Assembly (NCBI RefSeq): GCF_024231755.1
Contig: NZ_JAAEQH010000369.1
Location: forward strand, 1-50,042
DNA from: Neptuniibacter sp.
GTDB taxonomy: Bacteria > Pseudomonadota > Gammaproteobacteria > Pseudomonadales > Balneatricaceae
Reading direction: 5' to 3'
Length of the DNA stretch: 50,042 nt
Below are positions 1 through 9,519 of this stretch, piece by piece. The notes beneath the pieces were generated by a model. The model worked only from the letters and a program-made list of their open reading frames with translations. It did not search any database and was not told where the DNA came from. Made by a program: the position numbers and the translations under genes. Each line of letters begins with the position of its first letter. Positions within the stretch are counted from its first letter, which is position 1.

Positions 1-1
1 C

Positions 2-91
2 AATCAATGGAGACATCACTACAACCATATCAGACCACATAGTTCACTGGGTTATATGTCACCAGTGGCATTTAAAAACAAAGCAGCATAG
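2..91 (+). mobile_element. IS3-family transposase, C-terminal fragment (cut by window edge)
   Basis: The second plus-strand frame reads open from the left edge to a TAG at 89-91 and encodes about 29 residues including WRHHYNHIRPHSSLGYMSP. This is the characteristic end of the IS3/IS150-type DDE integrase (OrfB), where a Y-N-x-x-R-P-H-x-x-L-G-Y-x-x-P signature precedes the stop. The rest lies outside the window, so it cannot be told whether the element is intact. I could not identify a terminal inverted repeat between the stop and position 233. The fragment marks a possible insertion next to the RND efflux operon. Confidence 0.75.
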
Positions 92-233
92 GATGAAAAA
101 TCTCATCGAGGAAATGGTTCTAATGATGGGGAAAGGTCAGTTATTGTAGTAGGACCTGTAAATGAAAAAAATCTGATATATGTCAGTTTTATCTGGTTTA
201 TTAGTTTGTGGAGAAGGTGAAAGCACAGCTTCC

Positions 234-1535
234 TTAGTGTTGTGACTTCTTAAGTATTAATACAGCATGGGCTCCTAGCTCATTCTGTTGAATGGCCAGA
301 TCCCAGTTCAGTCGTTCGCAGATCTTTGTCACCAGCATCAGCCCCAAACCAAAACTGTCACCACTTTCAAGTTCTTCTGCTTCCGTATTTCTGTTTTCAA
401 TCTCTATCTTTTCATTACTGATTTTGATTGTTACGAGTCCAGAGTAAGTATACTGAAAAGCATTTCGAATAAGATTGCTCAGGACAATCTTAAACGGAGT
501 TTCGGCTAGAGATAGGGCAGATAGATCGGTTGAATATTGGGTAACTACTTCCACCTCTTTGTCCTGCAATAGATAATCGAGTTCTTCTATTAACTCTTCA
601 GTTGTCTCACGTAGATTTACTTGATTGATATGTGGGGCTTTTTCACTTTCCCGGCTGATCCACAGTAGAGTCTCGGTGAGTTGTTGCATACTATGACTGG
701 AGCGCTCAATACGCTCAATTGGGCGTTGCATCGATGCGGGGTAGCCCACTCTGTGTAGAAGCTCCAGGTTCCCACGAATTACAGCGATTGGGGTACGTAG
801 TTCATGACTAGAGTGACGTAGGAATTGGTGCTCGCGTTCGATAAATTTTGCATTTCTTTCATACGACCCCTTCAGTTGCTCGGCAATTTTATTGAGTTCA
901 GCGTAGCGAAAATCAGGCAGTGGTTGATTCACATTATCCATAGAGATCTGTTCTGCCCAGAGAGCGAGGTGTTGGGTATGGTGGCTAATGCGACGGTTAT
1001 AGAACCACACAACGGTTAGCATCAGGAACAGAAAACCACCAACAAAGTAGAAAACACGTGTGAAAGTAGAGTCGAAACGGGTTTGTTCCTCTTTTGTCAT
1101 CAGGTTGGCTTCGTAATCGGTTATGAGAAACAGTGATCTACCATCATGAAGTTGGTGTTTATAAGCGATTAGGTAGCGAGAATCTTTCCATTCATCAAAG
1201 CCATGGGGGGACCATTCTTCATGTGAGAATTCCCCCATTTTCATAGATCCTGTATTAAGTAGTTTTCTATAGAGTTCCGGTGCATTATCCAGATTATCTA
1301 GGTAAAACTTAGTGATGTAGCCCGAAGGCAGCGGGGTATCAGAGTTTTTACGGTACTCTTTAGCGAAAGAGCGCGCTTCAATTAACATTGTGCTTTCTGC
1401 TGCTAGGTCTAAACCGCGTTCGAAATAACTGTTTAGGGCATACATAAAAGCAAAACCAATGGCGAGTGATAGGGTCAGAATATACAGGCTTAGTTCACGG
1501 CGCATACTACGTGGTTTTTGCAGTTTCTTAAACAT
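234..1535 (-). CDS. Sensor histidine kinase of the RND efflux operon
   Basis: A 433-residue inner-membrane two-component kinase. Membrane segments lie near residues 14-34 and 160-178 and enclose a roughly 125-residue periplasmic sensor with no obvious match. A HAMP-like linker follows, then HisKA with the phospho-acceptor H244 in HSSHELRTP, then HATPase_c with an N-box (NLIRNAFQYT) and a G-box (GLGLML). Its start overlaps the stop of the response regulator by one base (TGATG), so the two are translationally coupled and should be cognate. It is the last gene of a five-gene minus-strand operon (outer-membrane factor, adaptor, pump, regulator, kinase). The natural signal is not evident from the sequence. 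Confidence 0.9.
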   Translation of the reverse strand: MFKKLQKPRSMRRELSLYILTLSLAIGFAFMYALNSYFERGLDLAAESTMLIEARSFAKEYRKNSDTPLPSGYITKFYLDNLDNAPELYRKLLNTGSMKMGEFSHEEWSPHGFDEWKDSRYLIAYKHQLHDGRSLFLITDYEANLMTKEEQTRFDSTFTRVFYFVGGFLFLMLTVVWFYNRRISHHTQHLALWAEQISMDNVNQPLPDFRYAELNKIAEQLKGSYERNAKFIEREHQFLRHSSHELRTPIAVIRGNLELLHRVGYPASMQRPIERIERSSHSMQQLTETLLWISRESEKAPHINQVNLRETTEELIEELDYLLQDKEVEVVTQYSTDLSALSLAETPFKIVLSNLIRNAFQYTYSGLVTIKISNEKIEIENRNTEAEELESGDSFGLGLMLVTKICERLNWDLAIQQNELGAHAVLILKKSQH

Positions 1536-2221
1536 CAGAAAGAATCCTCACGGATCACAAACCCCTGTCCGGGGATGGTCTGTAGCAGAGCACTGTTGAA
1601 TGGCTTATCTATCTGTTGACGTAGATGGTACATATGTACTTTTAAACTGTTACTGTCAGGTATCTCTTCCGGCCAGAGTACTTCTTCCAATTGTTGTTTG
1701 CTAACCACGTTTGGGCTGTTTCGCATCAGTGTTTCAAGTATGACCCAGCCAGTGGGAGTAAGCTTTAATAGCTGACCACATCGTTGGGCTGTTTTACTAT
1801 CCAGATCAACCTCTAGGTCAGCTACAGTTAGTTTCCTTATCTGACCACTGCGCCGTTTTGCCAGGGCCTGGATACGTATGATCAACTCCTCCATGGCGAA
1901 GGGCTTAACCAGATAATCATCGGTGCCGGCACGGAAACCGGCGATTTTATCATCCAGCGTATCCCGTGCCGTTAGCATCAGCACCGGGGTATCGATACCG
2001 GCCCCGCGCAGTTTCTCACACAGCGTTAGACCATCCATACGAGGCAGCATTAGATCGAGCAGCAGCACATCATAGTGGTTGTCGCAGGCCAGTGTGAGGC
2101 CTGCATGGCCGTTGTAAGCATGGTCAACCAGTATATGATCCAGAGCCAGATAATCAGCTACTGATGCTGCCAGATCTCGGTCATCTTCAACCAGAAGAAC
2201 CTGTATGGCGCTGTGATTCAT
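1535..2221 (-). CDS. OmpR/PhoB-family response regulator
   Basis: A 228-residue regulator with an N-terminal receiver domain (acidic pocket E12-D13-D14, phospho-acceptor D56 in LLLDLMLPRMDG, lysine in LVKPFA near residue 106) and a C-terminal winged-helix DNA-binding domain (about 128-225, with HMYHLRQQIDKP and the GQGFVI hairpin). It shares an ATGA overlap with the upstream RND pump and a TGATG overlap with the downstream kinase. The family binds direct repeats spaced about 11 bp. Exactly such a repeat is present in front of this operon (7997-8013), which suggests positive autoregulation of the efflux system. Confidence 0.93.
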   Translation of the reverse strand: MNHSAIQVLLVEDDRDLAASVADYLALDHILVDHAYNGHAGLTLACDNHYDVLLLDLMLPRMDGLTLCEKLRGAGIDTPVLMLTARDTLDDKIAGFRAGTDDYLVKPFAMEELIIRIQALAKRRSGQIRKLTVADLEVDLDSKTAQRCGQLLKLTPTGWVILETLMRNSPNVVSKQQLEEVLWPEEIPDSNSLKVHMYHLRQQIDKPFNSALLQTIPGQGFVIREDSF

Positions 2222-5200
2222 AGATGGACTTCCTCTGTACTCTTCGTCTGGAGATTAAGCTGTAGGTTATCGTTTGCTACAGACTTGGGTTGAAACCGGT
2301 GTTTGAACTGCAGATCTTCACTGATCAATACCAACGCAGGAATCAGCACCAACGTTATCACTGTAGCAAACAGAATCCCGTAACCCATAGCTATAGCCGC
2401 TGGGATTAGGAACTGTGCATTTTCGGATGTTTCCGAGATCAACGGCATCAATCCCGCGTAGGTTGTGATGGATGTAAGGATAATCGCCCGCATTCGGCTA
2501 CACCCTGCTGCAACCATAGCCAGTCGAGGTGGTTGGCCGTTGGCTCTGAATTCATTGTAGCGGCTGATAAGCAATAAACTATCATTCACCACCACGCCGG
2601 ACAGGGCCAGAATGCCAAACAGAGAAAGAACACTTAGCGGAATCTCATGTAACCAGTGACCGAGCAGTGCTCCGATTATTCCAAAAGGGATGGCAGTCAT
2701 TATCATGAGTGGCTGAACATAAGATTTCAGAGGAATCGCCAGTAACGCATAGATCGCGATCAGGGCTACGATAAAGGCTCCTTTAAGAGAATTCGTTGTT
2801 TCCTGTTCCTCCTGGGCTTCACCACCGAGATGGATATTCAGATCCGGGTAATCCAGCTTTAACTGGCCCAGTAACTCGGTTTCTAAGGAGCTTAGAATCT
2901 CTGTCGGTGCTGCAACCGCTTTATCCAGATCGGCCGTGATTACGGCAACCCGACTGCGGTCGATACGCTCGATCTCTGTCGCAACATAGCGGGCGTTGAT
3001 ATCGGCAACGGTACTCAATGGAATTGCAGTACCATCTGCGATACGGATACGGGCATTACTTAGGTCATCGATATGTTGACGTTGTTCATCCTGATACCGT
3101 ACTTTGACCTTCACCTCATCACGGCCACGCTGGATACGCTGTACCTCATTACCTTGATACGCATACTGAATCTGGCTGGCAAGATCAGCAATGGTCAGGC
3201 CCATTGCTTGACCCTCTGGGCGTAGCTTAAGGTCGATCTGAGCCTGACCTGCTTTCATACTGTTCTGAATACCGGAAACCCCTGCATACTGACCTAAAGC
3301 CTCGCGAATCTTAGAGCTGGCTGCATTAAGAGAATCTGAGTTCATGGAGCGCAGTTCGATACTGATGTCTTCGGCACCTTCCCAAGAGGTGATAAATTTC
3401 AACTTGCGTACCGCTTCTAGTGAACCGATTCTTTCTTGCCAATCGTTAGCAATGGTTTCAGTACCCAGTGGACGAGAAGATCGGGGCGAAAGCCCTGCGA
3501 TGATGGTTGCACTGGCATCATCGGTTAGAGTCATCAGATTGGGGATAGGGTCTTCACTGAGCTGATATTCCTGTTTAATCTGTTTATTCAGATCCGCTGC
3601 AATCTTTTCAATCTGAATCGCCTGGGATTGTACTAAGCCGTAACCGATCTGATCCTCAAAGGTAACCTCTACCATAATAAAATCACTGGGTATATCCGGA
3701 AAGAAAACTGCACGGATTTTGCCTGACGGAACCAGTCCAGCGACCAGAATAAACAGGGCAATCGCAAAGAGTAAGGCAGCGTAGCGGAAGTTAAGTACCT
3801 TATGGATAAACGGGCGATATAGCTTAGAGGTAAAGAAGGTCAGTCCATCACTGACTTGACCTTGTAACCAACCCCAGCCACGGGAGATTGGATTAGTAGA
3901 TGTTGAAGGCCCCATTTTCAAGTGAGCCAAGTGAGCTGGTAGAATCAGTTTTGATTCAATCAGGGAGAAAATTAGGCAAAAAGCCGCAGCATAGGCAAAG
4001 AAACTAAAAATTTTGCCCATCTCACCTTCAACCAATACCAGCGCCATAAAGGCTACAACGGTTGTCAGTACACCAAATACAGTTGGAATGGTTACGCGTT
4101 GGGCACCACGGATGGTCGAGCTGAGACTCGCTCCATGCTTTTCCCGTTCACTGTAGATACTCTCGCCGACAACAACTGCGTCATCCACCACAATACCCAG
4201 AGCAATTATAAAACCAAAAGTGGTAAGTTCGTTTAGGGTCATATTAAACAGGCGTGGTTCCATCAGCAGCATTGCGCCTGCAAAAATTACCGGTAGTCCC
4301 ATACCAACCCAGAATGCGACTCGTACATTAAGAAACAGGGCTAGAAGAAACATTACCAGAGCAATACCAATCAGACTGTTTTCCAGTAATAAGTTAAGGC
4401 GGCTGGAGATATAAATACTCTGGTCGTTCCAGATAGCTACTTTGATGTTTTCTGGAAGCTTAGTCTCAAACTTTTTGATTTCACTACGCACCTGTTCGGA
4501 AATCGCCATGATATCGGAGCTGCTATACATCTTAATATCCAGCCAGATTGCAGGTTGCCCGTTGTAGCGGGAGATGACTGAACTTTGCGCGTAACCATCA
4601 ACAACCCGCGATATATCTCCTAGTGTAAGGCGTTGCCCATCAAGGGTTTCTTTGATCAGAATCTCCTCAAAATCACGCAGGTGATAGCGTTGTCTGTCAG
4701 CTTTAACTACAAGGCTGCCATCGCGACTAAACAGTTCACCTCCTGCTTCAGTCAGGGATGAGGCAGCGATACGTTGGGCGATCTCGTTATTGGTCAGGTT
4801 AAGCGCTTGTAGCTGTTGTTCATCAACCTGAATAATAATTTCCGGGGTTTGGCGGCCATTAGGAATAACCCGCTCTATGGCTGGATTTGCCAGTAGCTGT
4901 TCTCGTAAACGGCGCGCAGTCTCCTGTAATACATCCTGTTCTCCATCTCCATACACATGCACGCTGACTGCATCCTCTAGATAAACTTCGCGGCTTATGA
5001 TCGGCTTTTCAGCAAGCTCGGGCAGGGTGGCAATACTATCCACTCGGTTTTTTATATCGCGGTAGAGTGTATCAAGGTCATAACCACTGATGCGTTCAAC
5101 CGTTACTGTTGCTCCACTACCATGGGACAGGCTGCTGACTTTCTTGATGCCCAGCACCCCTTGTAGAGCCTCTTCAATCTTGATTGTGACGCCTTCTTCA

Positions 5201-5418
5201 GAGGATTTTGCTGAGCCGCTTAGGTAGGTAACATCGATGCTGATACTATTCGGGGGTAGTGGTGGGAATGCTTCCACCCGTAAGTTATTTGCGGTAATTA
5301 AACCTGCGACCAAGATCAGAGCCATCAGTAGGTTAGCGGCAACTGGATTGCTGGCAAACCAAGCCACCCAACCCTGTTCCTCAGGGCTGCTAAGTCTCTG
5401 TGGTGAGTTACAGTTCAT
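2218..5418 (-). CDS. RND-family efflux pump, inner-membrane permease
   Basis: A 1066-residue proton-driven transporter of the AcrB/HAE1 superfamily. It has an N-terminal membrane helix (NPVAANLLMALILVAGL), two large periplasmic loops, and twelve expected membrane segments. The paired aspartates of the proton relay are visible in VVDDAVVVGE near residue 410. The length is normal for the family. Overlap with the adaptor gene upstream (ATGA) and with the regulator downstream (ATGA) shows tight coupling. It should form a tripartite exporter with the two upstream products. The substrate is not deducible; drugs, fatty acids or other amphiphiles are all possible. A heavy-metal (CzcA) role looks less likely because of the HAE1-like motifs. 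Confidence 0.93.
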   Translation of the reverse strand: MNCNSPQRLSSPEEQGWVAWFASNPVAANLLMALILVAGLITANNLRVEAFPPLPPNSISIDVTYLSGSAKSSEEGVTIKIEEALQGVLGIKKVSSLSHGSGATVTVERISGYDLDTLYRDIKNRVDSIATLPELAEKPIISREVYLEDAVSVHVYGDGEQDVLQETARRLREQLLANPAIERVIPNGRQTPEIIIQVDEQQLQALNLTNNEIAQRIAASSLTEAGGELFSRDGSLVVKADRQRYHLRDFEEILIKETLDGQRLTLGDISRVVDGYAQSSVISRYNGQPAIWLDIKMYSSSDIMAISEQVRSEIKKFETKLPENIKVAIWNDQSIYISSRLNLLLENSLIGIALVMFLLALFLNVRVAFWVGMGLPVIFAGAMLLMEPRLFNMTLNELTTFGFIIALGIVVDDAVVVGESIYSEREKHGASLSSTIRGAQRVTIPTVFGVLTTVVAFMALVLVEGEMGKIFSFFAYAAAFCLIFSLIESKLILPAHLAHLKMGPSTSTNPISRGWGWLQGQVSDGLTFFTSKLYRPFIHKVLNFRYAALLFAIALFILVAGLVPSGKIRAVFFPDIPSDFIMVEVTFEDQIGYGLVQSQAIQIEKIAADLNKQIKQEYQLSEDPIPNLMTLTDDASATIIAGLSPRSSRPLGTETIANDWQERIGSLEAVRKLKFITSWEGAEDISIELRSMNSDSLNAASSKIREALGQYAGVSGIQNSMKAGQAQIDLKLRPEGQAMGLTIADLASQIQYAYQGNEVQRIQRGRDEVKVKVRYQDEQRQHIDDLSNARIRIADGTAIPLSTVADINARYVATEIERIDRSRVAVITADLDKAVAAPTEILSSLETELLGQLKLDYPDLNIHLGGEAQEEQETTNSLKGAFIVALIAIYALLAIPLKSYVQPLMIMTAIPFGIIGALLGHWLHEIPLSVLSLFGILALSGVVVNDSLLLISRYNEFRANGQPPRLAMVAAGCSRMRAIILTSITTYAGLMPLISETSENAQFLIPAAIAMGYGILFATVITLVLIPALVLISEDLQFKHRFQPKSVANDNLQLNLQTKSTEEVHL

Positions 5419-6575
5419 TGATTTGCTCCACTGAGTTCAAATGAAGCCAGCTTGCTTTGAACCTGAGTGCCCGGCAGGTAACTGGACATCGGTTTGTTCA
5501 CTAATAGGATGCTATTGGGTAGAGAGTCTTGACGAATAAACAGCTGCCCATGACGACTAAATAGCGGTTTGGTTTTGTGACGTTGCAGATGATTGTTCTC
5601 AACTAACCAGATGTAACCGTCTGCAGTGAGAGCGGAAGCCGGTAGGGCAAACAGATTATCGAACTTTTTACCCTCAATCTGGGCAGTAATAAAACTTCCA
5701 AACAGGAGTGGAGTGTCCTGCTGCAATGGTTGATCTACAGTCAGTACTAAAGATCTGAGTCGGGTTCTTGTGTCCAGATTGGCCGCAATACGGTTTATCT
5801 GAGCTGGCCAACTTACACCGGATTGCTCTCTGCTGTGCAGACTGATCTCGGTTGCTCTTTCTGGAAGTAGCTGCCACTCCTGCGCAGAGAGAGCTAGTGT
5901 TATCTCCGCTTTTTGGCTGCTGCGAATCAAAGCCAGAACTGTACCCGACTCGATATAACTACCTAACGCTACGTCCCGGTTACTGATAACGCCAGCAAAA
6001 GGTGATTTGATCTCGGTTTGTGCCAGATCGCGTTTGGCTTGGGTCACTGTTGCAAGTGCTGCTTGGTAGCGGCTTTGTGTTACTTCCAGTTGCGGAATGC
6101 GTAGTACCAAGTTACTCGGTTTTTGTTTCAGCCCCGAGCGCTGCCAATCCTTTTCAGCTTGCTTTTTCTGACGTTTCTCCTGTTGCAGTGCCAGTTTTGC
6201 TTCTGCCAGAGCCTGGCGCGCATTAGCCAGTGCTGCTTTATAATCAGTTGCATCAAGTTTTAGCAGAACCTGATCTTTACTTACCTGATTACCATCGGCA
6301 AATTCTGGGGCGCGCCAAATTACACGTCCTGAAATTTGACTGCTCAAATTAACTTGTTCAACTGGATTTACTTCACCGTATGCCGAGATCACACTGCGGT
6401 ATGTACCAATGTTGACCTTAGTGACAGTTACACGAGGAACATTAACCAGTTCCTCCTGCATCTCAGGTTTAGCCTGATTGCTGATGGCAAAGTTGGTGTA
6501 GGTTAAGGTTAGGGGAATACTAACCAGAGCGATACCGGTAAAGAGCAGTGTCTGCCAGCGTTTTGTAAGCTTCAT
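5415..6575 (-). CDS. RND efflux periplasmic adaptor (membrane fusion protein)
   Basis: A 386-residue HlyD/AcrA-type adaptor. An N-terminal membrane anchor (residues 9-28) is followed by the lipoyl half-motif, a coiled-coil hairpin rich in Ala, Gln, Lys and Glu (about 105-175), the second lipoyl half (SPFAGVISNRDVALGSYIESG) and a beta-barrel region. It bridges the inner-membrane pump and the outer-membrane channel across the periplasm. There is no lipobox, so it is anchored by the uncleaved helix. The start lies 5 bases after the stop of the outer-membrane gene, and the stop overlaps the start of the pump gene. Confidence 0.92.
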   Translation of the reverse strand: MKLTKRWQTLLFTGIALVSIPLTLTYTNFAISNQAKPEMQEELVNVPRVTVTKVNIGTYRSVISAYGEVNPVEQVNLSSQISGRVIWRAPEFADGNQVSKDQVLLKLDATDYKAALANARQALAEAKLALQQEKRQKKQAEKDWQRSGLKQKPSNLVLRIPQLEVTQSRYQAALATVTQAKRDLAQTEIKSPFAGVISNRDVALGSYIESGTVLALIRSSQKAEITLALSAQEWQLLPERATEISLHSREQSGVSWPAQINRIAANLDTRTRLRSLVLTVDQPLQQDTPLLFGSFITAQIEGKKFDNLFALPASALTADGYIWLVENNHLQRHKTKPLFSRHGQLFIRQDSLPNSILLVNKPMSSYLPGTQVQSKLASFELSGANQ

Positions 6576-6580
6576 CGACG

Positions 6581-7951
6581 TTACACTCCCATGCCCAACG
6601 CCAACGCCAGAGTGACACGGTTGGTCAGGCGGGCTTGTTGGGCTTGTAATAATTGAATTTTGCTATCAAAAGCGGTTTGCTGTGCGTTTAAGAGGTCGAG
6701 GATGTCGGCTAAACCATCCTGGTATCGTGCTTGGTAATACTGCAGACTCACTTGAGCGTGGTTTTTTGCTTGGGTCAGCAGTTGCTGCTGTTGGTTAAGT
6801 GAGTGTTCTCGGCTCAAAGTAATCTCTACTTCATTCAGAGCATTAACTAATGTTTGCTGATAAACGAGATAACTGCGCTCCGCCTGTAACTCAGCGATTT
6901 TTGCATCACGCTTCAGACGACCGGCATTAAATAGGGGGGCCGTCATTCGGCCCAGTAAACTCCAGGCGGAAGAGCCACTCAGTAGGTCTGAAAACTGTGG
7001 CTGGTTTTGACTCAGGTTAGCCATCAGATTAAAGCTGGGTAGCAGTTGTTTGTGAGAAACTGATGTCTGCAGGTCTGATGCGAGAACTCTATGATAGGCC
7101 GCGATCAGATCAGGCCTTTGCCCAAGCACTGTTGCTGGTAAAGCAACGGGCGGCGTTTGGATCTGTGGAACGGCATCAAGTTTCAGTTTGATTTGGTTAC
7201 TGTTAATACCTCGTAACTGCGCTAACTGGCGGATAGCTTCCTGTTGTGATTGCCTTACCGAAGCAAGAGATGCCAGTGCCTGAGCTGTTGCAACCCGAGC
7301 GCTTTCCAGGTCTGCCAGTTGCCCCAGCCCATTACGGAAACGATCTTTGATGACCGCTTCGGTATTTTGCAGTGACTTCACTCTCTGTTGTTCACTATTG
7401 ATAATTTGCTGACGTAAACTGAGATCGATCCAGCTTTGAATAACCCGTGCTGTCAGCGAGTTTTGAGCAGCTGTAAAGTCTGCTTTTAAAGCCTCTGTTT
7501 CAGCATCAGTAGCCAGGGAGGCATCGGCAAGACGACCCCAGACATCCAGTTCCCAGTTCAAATTGAGTACGAGGTTATGGCTGTTGTATGGATGAGTGTT
7601 GATTGTTTGCTCTTGAATTCGTTGGCTATCAAGTTGCAGGTTTAGTTCTGGCTGTCGAGTTGCATGACTATTTTGTGCCAGGAGCTGCTGTTCTTTTAAA
7701 CGTAAGGCTGTTTGGCGCAGATCAAAATTGGCTGCCAGAGTATCTTTAACCAGTTCGTCCAGTTCATCGTAATCAGTTAGGTCTAGTATTCGTTTCTTCT
7801 CTGAATCTGACAGCCTTGGTATCTGCTCTTGCCAGTTATATTCAATGCCCGTTTGACGCTGAGGTTTATCGGGTATCAGGCCCGAGCAGCCGCTAAGCAA
7901 CAGTGCAAACAGTCCCAGTGAGGTGAGTTTAGACACGGATATCATCATCAA
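6581..7951 (-). CDS. Outer-membrane efflux lipoprotein, NodT/TolC family
   Basis: A 456-residue outer-membrane channel component and the first gene of the five-gene RND operon. It has a lipoprotein signal peptide with lipobox LLSGC (lipidated Cys about residue 22). Two repeated outer-membrane efflux domains follow, with long Gln/Ala-rich helices and the typical AxxxLPxFNLMA region. The second repeat ends with a helix that includes YYQARYQDGLADILDLLNAQ. Three ATG codons stand at the start (7949-7951 outward); the first is used here, but the second or third is possible without changing the signal peptide much. Confidence 0.92.
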   Translation of the reverse strand: MMMISVSKLTSLGLFALLLSGCSGLIPDKPQRQTGIEYNWQEQIPRLSDSEKKRILDLTDYDELDELVKDTLAANFDLRQTALRLKEQQLLAQNSHATRQPELNLQLDSQRIQEQTINTHPYNSHNLVLNLNWELDVWGRLADASLATDAETEALKADFTAAQNSLTARVIQSWIDLSLRQQIINSEQQRVKSLQNTEAVIKDRFRNGLGQLADLESARVATAQALASLASVRQSQQEAIRQLAQLRGINSNQIKLKLDAVPQIQTPPVALPATVLGQRPDLIAAYHRVLASDLQTSVSHKQLLPSFNLMANLSQNQPQFSDLLSGSSAWSLLGRMTAPLFNAGRLKRDAKIAELQAERSYLVYQQTLVNALNEVEITLSREHSLNQQQQLLTQAKNHAQVSLQYYQARYQDGLADILDLLNAQQTAFDSKIQLLQAQQARLTNRVTLALALGMGV

Positions 7952-7980
7952 ATATATCCAGGGTTATTAGATGCCTGGTT

Positions 7981-8013
7981 GTTATATCGGATAGTGGGTT
8001 AAGAGCGGGTTAA
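7981..8013 (-). promoter_or_regulatory. Predicted promoter and regulator box of the RND operon
   Basis: On the plus strand two perfect GGTTAA half-sites lie at 7997-8002 and 8008-8013 separated by five bases, an 11-bp period (one helical turn). Read on the minus strand, they stand 10 bases upstream of a TATAAC hexamer (7986-7981). This is the layout of OmpR/PhoP-type activated promoters, in which the regulator box replaces the -35. The operon encodes such a regulator (1535-2221). That this regulator binds here is an inference from spacing and position. Confidence 0.55.
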
Positions 8014-8079
8014 GAGAATTTAACAGGAGCATGGCTTAGCACGGGTTGTGCCTGTAAAATCCCACTCTCTTTAATCTGA

Positions 8080-9093
8080 GTGCATGTCATGTCTGATCTT
8101 CACAGTCTGTTAAAACAGGCATCCGATAACCGTATTGAGTTGTTACAGCAGTTAAATACTGAAAATACAAACTGTTACCGGCTGTTTCACGGCACCAATG
8201 AGGGGCTTTCAGGCCTAACCGTTGATCGTTATGGTCCTCAGTTATTGGTTCAGACATTCCATGAATCACTGCATGATGCAGAGTTGGAAACTATCCAGCA
8301 ACATTATGCCGATCAGTTCGCCATTGAAGAGTTTGTTTATAACGACAGGAGTTCAAAAAACTCCCGCCGTGTGGATGAATCTGATAAACGTGGGCAACAA
8401 CTTGTCGGTCAGGAACTGGGTGTTAACTACCGGGTTAAGGGTAAACATGCCGGTCAGGACCCGTTTCTATTTCTGGATATGCGGGTAGGGCGACGTTTTG
8501 TGTTAGCTAATGCTCAGAATAAGTCTGTACTCAATCTGTTCTCTTACACCTGTGGTGTTGGAATCTGTGCAGCCGTTGCTGGCGCTAGTGAAGTCTGGAA
8601 TGTGGATTTTGCTAAACGTAATCTTGAAGTGGGTCAGGACAATGCGCAGTTGAATGACCTTCCTGAAGAGCAGATCAGTTTCATTCAGAGTGATTTCTTT
8701 ACTGCAGCAAAGCAGCTGGCAGGTATTCCTGTTAAACAGAGGGTACGCCGCGGGCAGAAACCTAGACAGTTTCCTCGTATAGATGAGAAACAGTTTGATC
8801 TGGTGTATCTGGACCCTCCTCGTTGGGCCAAAAGTCATTTTGGTACAGTGGACCTGATCCGTGATTATCCCAGCGTTCTAAAGCCGTCGCTGTTGGCAAC
8901 GAAAGAAGGTGGAACTCTGGTTTGCACCAACAATGTGGCAAAGGTGCCACTGGATGAGTGGCTTGATGTTATTAAGCGTTGCGCAAATAAGGCGGGACGC
9001 CCGGTTCAGGATATTGAGCTTCTTGAGCCGGAAACCGATTTCCCATCCCCTGACGGGCAATATCCATTGAAAATAGCTGTTTTACAGCTCTAG
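8080..9093 (+). CDS. Class I SAM-dependent methyltransferase, RlmI-like (rRNA cytosine type)
   Basis: A 337-residue (or 334) protein with a central Rossmann methyltransferase fold: motif I SVLNLFSYTCGVG near residue 150, the SAM-binding acidic position in VWNVDFAKRN, and the catalytic-loop motif DLVYLDPPRWAKS near 250. This arrangement fits the RlmI/RlmK-type 23S rRNA methyltransferase group. The N-terminal region (to about 130) does not show a clear PUA domain, so the target base is uncertain. Start choice: a GTG at 8080 or, more likely, the ATG at 8089; neither has a strong ribosome-binding site. It is transcribed divergently from the RND operon. Confidence 0.8.
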   Translation: MHVMSDLHSLLKQASDNRIELLQQLNTENTNCYRLFHGTNEGLSGLTVDRYGPQLLVQTFHESLHDAELETIQQHYADQFAIEEFVYNDRSSKNSRRVDESDKRGQQLVGQELGVNYRVKGKHAGQDPFLFLDMRVGRRFVLANAQNKSVLNLFSYTCGVGICAAVAGASEVWNVDFAKRNLEVGQDNAQLNDLPEEQISFIQSDFFTAAKQLAGIPVKQRVRRGQKPRQFPRIDEKQFDLVYLDPPRWAKSHFGTVDLIRDYPSVLKPSLLATKEGGTLVCTNNVAKVPLDEWLDVIKRCANKAGRPVQDIELLEPETDFPSPDGQYPLKIAVLQL

Positions 9094-9116
9094 TTTCCTT
9101 TGGAAGTGAATTCTTA

Positions 9117-9428
9117 TTAAGGTTGCCAGCGGTGCTGTTTCAGATTGATCTTACCGTTAAGCAGAGTTATCCCTTCCTCTTCAAGCCGTGACTTTTGGCA
9201 TTCATAGGCTTCAGAACCAACCGGAAATGATATCTGCCCTTTAGCGTTGATAACACGATGCCACGGTAATTGGGTACCTTTGGGTAGTAGGCTCAGCGTT
9301 CTTCCTACCGCTCTTGCCATTCTTGGTAATCCAGCTAGCTCTGCTATCTGTCCATAGGTGGCAACATTACCTTCAGGTATCAGCGCAACAACCTGCCAGA
9401 TCTTTTCCTGATAGCTTATTTCATTCAT
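9117..9428 (-). CDS. Alkyltransferase-like protein (ATL, MGMT family)
   Basis: A 103-residue protein consisting only of the DNA-binding domain of O6-alkylguanine transferases, with ATYGQIAELAG and the arginine-finger helix MARAVGRTL. The active-site PCHR motif is replaced by PWHR (W56), so it cannot accept an alkyl group. Proteins of this type (YbaZ/Atl1) bind O6-alkylguanine, flip it and mark the lesion for nucleotide excision repair. It stands alone, convergent with the methyltransferase gene and divergent from selO. Confidence 0.9.
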   Translation of the reverse strand: MNEISYQEKIWQVVALIPEGNVATYGQIAELAGLPRMARAVGRTLSLLPKGTQLPWHRVINAKGQISFPVGSEAYECQKSRLEEEGITLLNGKINLKQHRWQP

Positions 9429-9519
9429 TTGAATAGTATTAACCGTACTTTGTGAGGGATGATAATACTTGAGTTAAATGCTAGGGTAATAGCAGATTAA
9501 CTTATAGCGACAATACACT

